NCBI GenBank assembly: GCA_019308625.1 | Contig: JAFDHU010000092.1 | Coordinates: 1,009-7,108 of the forward strand | Direction: 5' to 3' | Length of the DNA stretch: 6,100 bases | Source of the DNA: Deltaproteobacteria bacterium | GTDB taxonomy: Bacteria; Desulfobacterota; Desulfobaccia; Desulfobaccales; 0-14-0-80-60-11 | In this document: positions 1-5,185 of the stretch, piece by piece | How positions within the stretch are numbered: position 1 is the first letter of the stretch | Layout of the letters: each line of letters begins with the position of its first letter | The notes under the pieces: generated by a model | What the model was told of the DNA's origin: nothing | The model's input: the letters and a program-made list of their open reading frames with translations, nothing else | Databases searched by the model: none | Program-made: the position numbers and the translations under genes

Positions 1-1
1 G

Positions 2-475
2 GGCCGCAAGCGGCAAATGGCCCTGGCCCAGGAATACGGCATCACTCAATATCCCTCGCCGGCGGGCGGCTGCCTACTCACCGACCCGGGCTACAGCGCC
101 AGGATCAAGGAACTGCTGACCCACACTCGGGAGGTTTCCCGTCAGGACCTGGAACTGCTAAAATGGGGACGCCATTTCCGGCTGCCAGGGGGCCAAAAAG
201 CCATTGTAGGCCGCACCCGTAAGGAAAATGAAGCCTTGGCCGCGCTCACCACTGCCGCCGATTTGGTGTGCAAGGTGAAAAACGTCCCTGGGCCTACGGT
301 GCTTATCCCTCGCGCCGACACCGACGCCAGTGAGCTGGGCGCGGCTCTGGCCGCAGCTTACAGCGACGCCCCGGAGGGTTCCCCGGTTACGGTGTACTGC
401 CATCACTCCCAGGAAGAAAAGCTGGTGCACCTGATTACCCCGGCCAAGGAAAAATTCAAGGAATGGCTCATTTGA
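2..475 (+). CDS. C-terminal part of a ThiI/MnmA-like tRNA thiolation protein with NFACT-R-like tail (5' truncated)
   Basis: The reading frame is open from base 2 to the TGA at 473-475 (157 codons visible), so the true start lies upstream and the internal ATG at 17 is not the start. Near the visible N-terminus is the motif YPSPAGGCLLTDP, followed by a short helix. This pattern is typical of the end of the PP-loop thiolation domain in proteins annotated as MnmA/ThiI-like tRNA-modifying enzymes; the Cys in GGCLLT is a conserved position in that group. The remaining ~110 residues (LKWGRHFRL, VGRTRKENEAL, then PGPTVLIP) resemble the NFACT-R/DUF814-type RNA-binding domain that follows the PP-loop domain in this family. 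Inferred role: a cytoplasmic enzyme binding tRNA and adding sulfur or a related modification. The PP-loop ATP site itself would be outside the window. Substrate and exact modification are unknown. It could be a paralogue with another function; family assignment is from memory of the motifs. Confidence 0.72.
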   Translation, partial: GRKRQMALAQEYGITQYPSPAGGCLLTDPGYSARIKELLTHTREVSRQDLELLKWGRHFRLPGGQKAIVGRTRKENEALAALTTAADLVCKVKNVPGPTVLIPRADTDASELGAALAAAYSDAPEGSPVTVYCHHSQEEKLVHLITPAKEKFKEWLI

Positions 476-553
476 AAAAGCCCCTTCCACCGGGGATTAT
501 GTTCCGGCAGGGGCCAAAAGCGCCGCCGCGCCGATTTTACCCTTAAAGTTTCA

Positions 554-582
554 TTGCTTCCGGCAACAAACCGCATTATTCT
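554..582 (+). promoter_or_regulatory. possible sigma70-type promoter for the phosphoglycerate mutase gene
   Basis: TTGCTT (554-559) and TATTCT (577-582) are separated by exactly 17 bases, in a spacer that is less GC-rich than its surroundings and 33 bases before the ATG at 615. Each hexamer matches the consensus only partly (four of six at the -10). The 139-bp gap 476-614 otherwise holds only a weak CCCC/GGGG inverted repeat (481-495) just after the upstream stop codon, without a T-run. Confidence 0.35.
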
Positions 583-602
583 GACAAGGCAAAACCCCGC
601 TG

Positions 603-608
603 ACGGAG
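603..608 (+). promoter_or_regulatory. ribosome binding site that fixes the ApgM start
   Basis: ACGGAG ends at 608, six bases before ATG at 615. The in-frame TTG at 609 directly abuts this site and so cannot be the start; ATG 615 is preferred and gives the family-typical N-terminus MSKVILLILDGLGDRP. Confidence 0.7.
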
Positions 609-614
609 TTGCCT

Positions 615-1841
615 ATGAGTAAAGTCATTCTTCTCATCCTGGACGGGCTGGGAGATCGGCCCATCAAGGAGCTGGGGAATAAAACCCCCCTGGAGGCGGC
701 CCACACCCCCAACCTGGACGCCCTGGCAACCCGGGGCATCTGCGGCCTGCAGAACGCCGTGGGCGTGGGCCAGCGTCCGGGCAGCGATACCAGCCACCTG
801 GCCATCCTGGGCTATGACTTGGACAAATACTACACTGGCCGGGGCACCATAGAGGTTTCCGGGCTGGGCATGGAATTGCAGGAAGGGGATGTGGCCCTGC
901 GGGGCAACCTGGGTACGGTGGACAACAACCTGGTGACCGTGGACCGGCGGGCCGGACGCATTGAGGACACCAGCCCCTTTGTCAAAGACCTGGACGGCCT
1001 GACCTACCAGGGCATCACCCTGCACATCAAGCCGGGCACCGGTCACCGGGCCGGCATCATCCTCCGGGGGCCGGGCTTGTCCAGCCGCATCAGCGACAAC
1101 GATCCTCATGAGGTGGGAGTCAAGGTGCATGAAGTAAGGCCCCTGGATGACAGCCCGGAAGCCGCCTTCACCGCCCGGGTGCTCAACCACTTTCTGCACC
1201 AGGCCCATGAAATTCTGAAAAATCACCCCTTAAATAAGGAACGCCGCCGGGCCGGCAAACTCCCGGCCAACTACCTGCTGTGCCGGGGGGCCGGCTACTA
1301 CAAGAAAATTGAAAAATTCTCTGAACGCTACGGCCTGAAGGCCTGCGCCATCGCCGGCGGCGGCCTCTACAAAGGCATCGGCGCCTTCACCGGCATGACG
1401 GTGCTCTCTGTGCCGGGGGCCACCGGCATGGCCGACACGGACCTCAGCGCCAAATTCAATGCGGCCCTGCAGGCCTTGGCCGGCGAGTTTGACTTTGCCT
1501 TTGTGCATGTCAAGGCTACCGATGCCTTCGGCGAAGACGGGGATTTCCTGGGCAAAAAGGCCTTTATTGAAAAAATTGACCAGGCAACGGAAGTCTTCCT
1601 GGACCTCCCGGATACTCTTTTGGTGGTCACCGGGGACCACTCCACCCCTTGCTCCCTGAAAAAACACTCCGGCGACCCGGTGCCCCTGATGATGATCGGG
1701 GAAGGCATGGTGCGCACCGACCACGTCACCGCCTTCGGAGAACGGGCCTGCGCCACCGGCGGCCTGGGCCGCCTCACCGGCCTGATGATCATGCCGGAAA
1801 TCATCAACCTCCTGGGCCTCGCCCCGCTGATCGGAGATTAA
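615..1841 (+). CDS. apgM: 2,3-bisphosphoglycerate-independent phosphoglycerate mutase, archaeal type (ApgM)
   Basis: Interconverts 3-phosphoglycerate and 2-phosphoglycerate in glycolysis and gluconeogenesis, in the cytoplasm, as a metal-dependent member of the alkaline phosphatase superfamily. The 408-residue length fits the short archaeal-type family (about 400 residues) rather than the ~510-residue GpmI form. Visible landmarks: ILDGLGDRP at residues 8-16 with metal-ligand candidate Asp10; HTPNLDALATRG at 30-41; RPGSDTSHLAILGYD at 54-68, where Ser57 is the likely phosphorylated nucleophile; VHVKATDAFGEDGD in the C-terminal third; VVTGDHSTP with the paired Asp-His metal ligands; then the Gly-rich ATGGLGRLTG segment and the closing MPEIINLLGLA. 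All key blocks are intact. Members are widespread in archaea and in several bacterial groups including Desulfobacterota. A proposed phosphonopyruvate decarboxylase-like label seen for some relatives is less likely. It stands alone between the tRNA gene and the transporter, with a 139-bp gap before and 138 bp after. Confidence 0.93.
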   Translation: MSKVILLILDGLGDRPIKELGNKTPLEAAHTPNLDALATRGICGLQNAVGVGQRPGSDTSHLAILGYDLDKYYTGRGTIEVSGLGMELQEGDVALRGNLGTVDNNLVTVDRRAGRIEDTSPFVKDLDGLTYQGITLHIKPGTGHRAGIILRGPGLSSRISDNDPHEVGVKVHEVRPLDDSPEAAFTARVLNHFLHQAHEILKNHPLNKERRRAGKLPANYLLCRGAGYYKKIEKFSERYGLKACAIAGGGLYKGIGAFTGMTVLSVPGATGMADTDLSAKFNAALQALAGEFDFAFVHVKATDAFGEDGDFLGKKAFIEKIDQATEVFLDLPDTLLVVTGDHSTPCSLKKHSGDPVPLMMIGEGMVRTDHVTAFGERACATGGLGRLTGLMIMPEIINLLGLAPLIGD

Positions 1842-1853
1842 GGAAGTGAGGCA

Positions 1854-1892
1854 GGGGAGGGCCGGGGGAGCAGCGGCTCCCCCGCCCTCCCC
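1854..1892. repeat. very stable GC-rich hairpin after apgM
   Basis: GGGGAGGGC (1854-1862) pairs perfectly with GCCCTCCCC (1884-1892). Inside it GGGGGAGC (1864-1871) pairs perfectly with GCTCCCCC (1876-1883). A single bulged C (1863) and the four-base loop AGCG complete a 17-bp stem. It begins 13 bases after the apgM stop. No T-run follows on either strand, so it is not a canonical intrinsic terminator; it could stabilise the 3' end of the mRNA, halt polymerase with help, or be part of a dispersed repeat. Confidence 0.8.
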
Positions 1893-1896
1893 CGCG

Positions 1897-1934
1897 CCCC
1901 CTCCCAACCCCCTTTAAGGGATTGGGGGAGGGGG
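1897..1934. repeat. imperfect inverted repeat centred on CCCTTTAAGGG
   Basis: CCCCCTCCCAA (1897-1907) pairs with TTGGGGGAGGGGG (1922-1934) apart from two bulged G; a shorter inner stem CCC (1909-1911)/GGG (1918-1920) closes the loop. The C-tract/AA, central TTTAA, TT/G-tract layout resembles short intergenic repeats found in many copies in some bacterial genomes. Copy number cannot be judged here. Confidence 0.6.
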
Positions 1935-1968
1935 TAAGGGCCTGCGGCCCGTAGCTCCCTCCCCCTCC
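1927..1968. repeat. nested inverted repeat just before livH
   Basis: GGAGGGGG (1927-1934) is the exact reverse complement of CCCCCTCC (1961-1968). Between them lies a perfect GGGCC (1938-1942)/GGCCC (1946-1950) stem with loop TGC. The left arm is shared with the 1897-1934 repeat, so the two folds are mutually exclusive, a competing-hairpin arrangement. The right arm ends 11 bases before the livH GTG. Confidence 0.6.
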
Positions 1969-1979
1969 AGAAAAGAACC

Positions 1980-2876
1980 GTGGATATTGTCACCCTGGTG
2001 CAGCAGTTGGTTAATGGGTTGTCGTTGGGCAGCTTGTATGCCCTGATTGCCATCGGCTACACCATGGTATATGGCATTTTGCGGCTGATCAATTTTGCTC
2101 ATGGCGACCTCATCATGGTGTCGGCCTATGTGGCGGTCATGGGGGTGGGGCTGTTCAGTTGGCCTTGGCCGGTGGCCTTCGGGTTGGCGGTGGTATTGAC
2201 TGGCCTGTTGGGGGTGATGTTGGAGCGGGGGGCTTATCGGCCCCTGCGCCGGGCGCCCCGCATTTCCCTGTTGATTTCGGCCATTGCGGCCTCTTTCTTT
2301 TTGGAGAATCTGTTTCTGGTGTTGGCCGGAGGGCGTCCCAAGCCCTTTCCCACCCCGCCTTGGTTTGCCGGGGTGCTTAAGTGGGGCGGAGTGTTCATTC
2401 CCCGCCTCAGTCTCCTGATTCCGGTGGTCACCGCGGTGCTGCTGGCCGCCTTGTTTTTACTCATTCAGCGCACCCAAGTGGGCCGGGCCATGCGGGCCGT
2501 GGCCCATGACCTGGAGACTGTGAGCCTTATGGGCGTGAATGTGGACCGCATCATCTCCCTGGCCTTCCTGTTGGGCTCGCTCCTGGCCGGGGCCGGGGGC
2601 CTGTTGTGGGCCATGAAATACCCTCAGGTCAATCCCTTTATGGGGATTATGCCGGGGCTGAAGGCCTTCATCGCTGCGGTCCTAGGGGGCATCGGCAACC
2701 TGGCCGGGGCAGTGGTGGGGGGTCTGCTTCTGGGCCTTCTGGAAATCATGATTGTTGCCTTTTTTCCGGCTTGGGCCGGCTATCGGGATGCAGTGGCCTT
2801 CGGCCTGTTGATTGTCATTCTGCTGGTGCGGCCTACCGGTATCTTGGGGGAGAGTCTGGGGGAAGAGAAGTTGTAA
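1980..2876 (+). CDS. livH: branched-chain amino-acid-type ABC transporter permease LivH
   Basis: Inner-membrane permease which, with LivM, forms the translocation path of a HAAT-family importer. The product is 298 residues, close to the usual ~300. The N-terminus LVQQLVNGLSLGSLYALIAIGYTM and GILRLINFAHGD (NFAHGD at residues 38-43) are LivH hallmarks. Successive hydrophobic segments span the rest. The ATPase-coupling loop is TQVGRAMRAVAHDLETVSLMGVN (about 165-187), and the late Gly-rich segment includes AAVLGGIGNLAGAVVGG. It begins with GTG at 1980; this start keeps the whole conserved N-terminus, but the upstream AGAAAAGA is a poor Shine-Dalgarno, so initiation is probably weak or helped by structure. 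The codons contain more TTG leucine than apgM. Neighbours livM, livG and livF confirm the assignment. The cargo may be leucine/isoleucine/valine or another amide or amino acid (urea and short amides use related systems); no binding protein is present to decide. Confidence 0.92.
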   Translation: MDIVTLVQQLVNGLSLGSLYALIAIGYTMVYGILRLINFAHGDLIMVSAYVAVMGVGLFSWPWPVAFGLAVVLTGLLGVMLERGAYRPLRRAPRISLLISAIAASFFLENLFLVLAGGRPKPFPTPPWFAGVLKWGGVFIPRLSLLIPVVTAVLLAALFLLIQRTQVGRAMRAVAHDLETVSLMGVNVDRIISLAFLLGSLLAGAGGLLWAMKYPQVNPFMGIMPGLKAFIAAVLGGIGNLAGAVVGGLLLGLLEIMIVAFFPAWAGYRDAVAFGLLIVILLVRPTGILGESLGEEKL

Positions 2877-2909
2877 GGCCGCGAACGGACCCGGCGGTGA
2901 GAGGTCTGG

Positions 2910-2939
2910 CCCGGGTAACTGCTTGTGTAGCCGGGTTTT
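2910..2939 (+). terminator. weak terminator- or attenuator-like hairpin after livH
   Basis: CCCGG (2910-2914) pairs with CCGGG (2931-2935) across a 16-base loop, directly followed by TTTT, then ATTGGTTTT. The stem is short (5 bp plus possible G-U pairs) and the loop large, so efficiency would be low; partial attenuation between livH and livM is the most that can be proposed. Confidence 0.3.
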
Positions 2940-2959
2940 ATTGGTTTTGCATAGCCATT

Positions 2960-3008
2960 TGCCAGGCAGAGTCTGGCAGCCGAGGTGGTTCCCAAGGCAG
3001 GGAATCAC
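2960..3008 (+). other. two tandem stem-loops in the livH-livM gap
   Basis: First stem: TGCCAGGC (2960-2967) with GTCTGGCA (2971-2978), eight pairs including one G-U, loop AGA. Second stem: GTGGTTCCC (2985-2993) with GGGAATCAC (3000-3008), nine pairs including one G-U, loop AAGGCA. They are separated by six bases and end 19 bases before the livM ATG. This 151-bp gap (2877-3027) has no other gene that I can support. The arrangement could be a structured leader of livM; no known riboswitch class is recognised. Confidence 0.5.
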
Positions 3009-3027
3009 GGGTAATTCTGACTGCCGG

Positions 3028-4098
3028 ATGTTTTTAAAGGAGTCGGCCATCCGGAATTTCTGGCTGAATCTGGGCGCCTTGGCCTTGCTGGCCCTGTTTC
3101 TCTGGGGGGCGGAGCACTTCGCCAACGAATATCAGGTGCGCCTGCTGAACAATATGGCCATTTTCGTTACTCTGGCCGTGAGTTATAATTTGGTGAATGG
3201 CATCTGCGGTCAGCTCCACCTGGGGCCTAACGCCTTCATCACCCTGGGGGCCTATACCGCGGCGCTCCTGACCCTGACTCCTCAGCAAAAGGAGCTGATT
3301 TTCATTCTCCAGCCTCTGGTGTGGCCCCTGAGCCAGATCACCCTGCCTTTTGCCTTGGCCCTGTTGTGCGGTGGCCTGGTGGCCGCCCTGTTCGGCTTCA
3401 TCACCGGCTTTCCGGTGTTTCGGGTGCGGGGCGATTACCTGGCCATCGTGACCCTGGGATTCGGCGAGGTGGTGCGGGTGCTGGCCAATAATCTGCAAAG
3501 CCTGACCAACGGGCCTCTGGGGTTGAAGGGCCTCAAGCCCCTGACCAACTTGTGGTGGTCCTGGGGGGTGGCCGCGATCACCATCATCCTGATCAGAGCC
3601 CTGGTGAACTCCAGCTATGGCCGGGCCATGATGGCCATCCGGGATGACGAAGCCGCGGCCCAGGCCATAGGGGTGGACACCTTTCGCCACCTGATGCTGG
3701 CCTATATCCTGAGCGCCTTTTTCTTTGGTGTGGCCGGCGGCCTGCTGGCCCATCTCATCACCACCATCTCCCCCACCCTGTTCACCTTTTTTCTTACCTT
3801 CAATTTGCTCATCATCATTGTGGTGGGGGGCCTGGGATCCACCACCGGCGCGGTGCTTTCGGCCATCCTGTTCACCCTGGCCGGAGAGTGGCTCAGGATT
3901 GTGGAGGAGCCTCACACCCTCTTGGGGGTCACCATCCCCGGCATCCCAGGGCTGCGCATGGTGTTTTTCTCCTTTCTGCTGCTGCTGGTGATTGTCTTTT
4001 TCCGGCAGGGGCTCCTGGGGCGCCGGGAGTTTTCCTGGCAGTCCCTGGGGAGGTTCTTGCGGCGGTTTTCCGCCAAAGTCAGTACGGGGCACATATGA
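3028..4098 (+). CDS. livM: branched-chain amino-acid-type ABC transporter permease LivM
   Basis: Second inner-membrane permease, pairing with LivH. From ATG 3028 the product has 356 residues, within the family range. After a first hydrophobic segment (about 14-28) come SYNLVNGICGQLHLGPNAF (52-70) and GAY (74-76), the LivM signature; here it reads HLGPN where SLGH is usual. RVRGDYLAIVTLGFGEVVRV (132-151) and TNGPLGLKGL (160-169) are typical, and the coupling loop SSYGRAMMAIRDDEAAAQAIGVD (195-217) is textbook LivM. Later comes a VVGGLGSTTGAVLSA membrane segment and a basic C-terminal tail. The frame is open without a stop far upstream, through the gap and into livH, but that stretch is Cys/Arg/Gly-rich and unlike any LivM, so it is excluded. 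Start choice is uncertain: ATG 3028 lacks a good upstream ribosome site, while AAAGGAG lies inside the proposed N-terminus and points at codon 8, an ATC. Confidence 0.9.
   Translation: MFLKESAIRNFWLNLGALALLALFLWGAEHFANEYQVRLLNNMAIFVTLAVSYNLVNGICGQLHLGPNAFITLGAYTAALLTLTPQQKELIFILQPLVWPLSQITLPFALALLCGGLVAALFGFITGFPVFRVRGDYLAIVTLGFGEVVRVLANNLQSLTNGPLGLKGLKPLTNLWWSWGVAAITIILIRALVNSSYGRAMMAIRDDEAAAQAIGVDTFRHLMLAYILSAFFFGVAGGLLAHLITTISPTLFTFFLTFNLLIIIVVGGLGSTTGAVLSAILFTLAGEWLRIVEEPHTLLGVTIPGIPGLRMVFFSFLLLLVIVFFRQGLLGRREFSWQSLGRFLRRFSAKVSTGHI
3036..3042 (+). promoter_or_regulatory. strong Shine-Dalgarno-like sequence inside the livM 5' end
   Basis: AAAGGAG ends six bases before ATC (3049-3051), which is in the livM frame. 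No ATG, GTG or TTG in any frame lies at proper distance behind it. Either it is chance coding sequence (Leu-Lys-Glu codons), or livM starts at a rare ATC, or the base is a sequencing or mutational change from ATG. Confidence 0.45.
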
Positions 4099-4101
4099 CA
4101 G

Positions 4102-4215
4102 CAGGCACCTCCCGATAGACGTGTCCCATGATGGGATTGCCTGGCGGGCGAATGCTCCGGCAACAAGCCGGTTCCTTGAACTTGTTTGACAAAGGCCCGG
4201 GCCCCAGCCGGGCCT
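4102..4215 (+). other. series of stem-loops in the livM-livG gap
   Basis: The 178-bp gap 4099-4276 holds no gene I can support. It contains CAGGCA (4102-4107)/TGCCTG (4138-4143) enclosing TCCCA (4124-4128)/TGGGA (4132-4136); CCGGC (4157-4161)/GCCGG (4167-4171) with loop AACAA; and a perfect eight-base stem AGGCCCGG (4193-4200)/CCGGGCCT (4208-4215) with a seven-base loop. No T-run follows the last stem, arguing against an intrinsic terminator. The likely role, if any, is mRNA stability or differential expression of the ATPases. Confidence 0.45.
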
Positions 4216-4276
4216 GCTTAGATGATGCTGGCCCGATACCGATATCTATTTACCTGTCGTTGAGTCGGACTGGGAC

Positions 4277-5032
4277 ATGCTTGAAATCGCGCATTTAGGC
4301 GTCCGCTTCGGAGGGCTGCTGGCCCTGGAGGACTTTTGCCTCACGGTGCCGGTGGGGGGGCTCTACGGCCTTATTGGCCCCAATGGGGCCGGCAAGACCA
4401 CAGTCTTCAACGTGGTCAGCGGTTTTTTGCAGCCCGCCTCTGGGACGGTCATCTTCCGGGGACAGAATCTCCAGGGACTGCCGCCTCATGCCCGCACGGC
4501 CCTGGGTATGGCCCGCACTTTCCAGAATATCCGCCTGTTCGGGGACCTCACCGTGCTGGAGAACGTCATGGTGGGCTTTCACTGCCGCAGCCGGGCCGCC
4601 TGGTGGGAGGCGGTGCTGCGGCTGCCCCGGTACGGCCGGGAGGAGAAGCGGCGGCAACTCCGGGCCTGGGAACTGCTGGAGGAAGTGGGCCTGCGGGAGG
4701 TGGCCTGGGAGCCCGCCGGGCAGCTCCCCTACGGCCATCAGCGACGCCTGGAAATCGCCCGGGCCTTGGCCACCGGCCCCCGGCTGCTGCTTTTGGATGA
4801 GCCGGCCGCGGGCCTCAACCCCCAGGAAACCCTGGAGCTGCTGCAGTTCCTCAAGCAGATCCAGGAGCATCATCAACTGACCATGCTGGTGATTGAGCAC
4901 AATCTGCGTCTGGTCATGGAGCTGTGCGAACACCTGACTGTCCTGGACCACGGCCTCACCATCGCCCAGGGGCCGCCAGCGGAAGTCCGCCAGGACCCCC
5001 AGGTCATCCGGGCGTATTTGGGAAAGCAATGA
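4277..5032 (+). CDS. livG: branched-chain amino-acid-type ABC transporter ATPase LivG
   Basis: Cytoplasmic ATPase that powers the LivHM permease as a LivG-LivF pair. The product has 251 residues, close to E. coli LivG (255). Motifs in order: aromatic-region start VRFGGLLALEDF; Walker A GPNGAGKTT (34-42, Lys40); Q-loop RTFQNIRLF with Gln83; the LivG-specific insertion with the Trp/Arg-rich stretch at about 104-126; signature LPYGHQRRLEIARAL (150-164), where LivG proteins usually have YGQQR; Walker B LLLLDEP with Asp174 and catalytic Glu175; D-loop AGLNPQE; switch His208 in VIEHNLRLVM. The C-terminal APGPPAEV-type tail is represented by AQGPPAEVRQDPQVIRAYLG, the usual ending. All catalytic residues are intact. 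ATG 4277 is preceded only by weak purine stretches (CGGA, GGGA). A perfect TTGACA at 4186-4191 lies upstream but no -10 partner is seen. Confidence 0.94.
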   Translation: MLEIAHLGVRFGGLLALEDFCLTVPVGGLYGLIGPNGAGKTTVFNVVSGFLQPASGTVIFRGQNLQGLPPHARTALGMARTFQNIRLFGDLTVLENVMVGFHCRSRAAWWEAVLRLPRYGREEKRRQLRAWELLEEVGLREVAWEPAGQLPYGHQRRLEIARALATGPRLLLLDEPAAGLNPQETLELLQFLKQIQEHHQLTMLVIEHNLRLVMELCEHLTVLDHGLTIAQGPPAEVRQDPQVIRAYLGKQ

Positions 5033-5066
5033 AGTTTAAAGTTCAAGGTTCAAAGTGCAAAGTGAT
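5032..5066 (+). repeat. five degenerate 7-bp tandem repeats starting on the livG stop codon
   Basis: Successive heptamers AAGTTTA, AAGTTCA, AGGTTCA, AAGTGCA and AAGTGAT run without gaps from the last base of the livG TGA. The sequence is AT-rich, unlike its GC-rich neighbours. Similar AAGTTCA-type strings are known as intergenic repeats in various bacteria; here the origin is unknown. Confidence 0.75.
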
Positions 5067-5170
5067 AGCTTCGGCTTCTAAGTTCCTTGACCTTAATTGT
5101 TGTTAAGGAGCCAGGAAAAGATTTGCTTGGGTAACACTCATTTACCTGCCTTAATCACCCTTGAACTTTA
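5037..5170. repeat. AT-rich insertion-like block bounded by 12-bp inverted repeats (livG-livF gap)
   Basis: TAAAGTTCAAGG (5037-5048) is the exact reverse complement of CCTTGAACTTTA (5159-5170). Within the block CCTTAA (5091-5096) and TTAAGG (5103-5108) form a perfect six-base stem with loop TTGTTG. The 153-bp gap (5033-5185) encodes no supportable protein. The terminal inverted repeats, AT-rich content and position between two co-transcribed genes suggest a small dispersed or MITE-like element. No target-site duplication was identified. Confidence 0.5.
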
Positions 5171-5175
5171 GACTC

Positions 5176-5180
5176 AAAGG
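5176..5180 (+). promoter_or_regulatory. ribosome binding site of livF
   Basis: AAAGG sits five bases before ATG 5186 and immediately to the right of the inverted-repeat arm ending at 5170, so livF keeps its own translation signal despite the inserted-looking spacer. Confidence 0.6.
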
Positions 5181-5185
5181 TATCC

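Noticed and set aside
502..514. TTCCGGCAGGGGC repeated at 4000-4012
   Set aside because: The second copy is inside livM coding sequence and the string is short and GC-rich; likely coincidence.
576..1907. Two long antisense open frames (576-1226 and 1230-1907) opposite apgM
   Set aside because: Both mirror the codon periodicity of the clear ApgM gene, show no recognisable domains and have no ribosome site worth noting.
2812..3027. N-terminal extension of livM from 2812 overlapping livH
   Set aside because: The frame is open but the ~70 extra residues are Cys/Arg/Gly-rich, unlike any LivM, and cover a region of hairpins; the family-like sequence begins near 3028-3050.
2877..3027. Cobalamin-type riboswitch suggested by GGGAATCACGGG and GCCAGGCAGAGTCTGGC strings
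   Set aside because: The conserved B12-box and the other core elements are not present in the right order, so only a generic structured leader is reported.
3034..4092. Long antisense open frame of 352 codons opposite livM
   Set aside because: It is Gln/Gly/His-rich and low in complexity, as expected opposite a hydrophobic GC-rich gene; it lies wholly over an unmistakable LivM and has no family features.
4186..4191. Perfect TTGACA -35 hexamer upstream of livG
   Set aside because: Positions 16-19 bases downstream are GC-only (CCGGGC region); no -10 hexamer at a workable spacing, so no promoter is called.
5067..5076. AGC-TTCG-GCT UUCG-tetraloop hairpin in the livG-livF gap
   Set aside because: Only three base pairs support the loop; not enough to call a structure.
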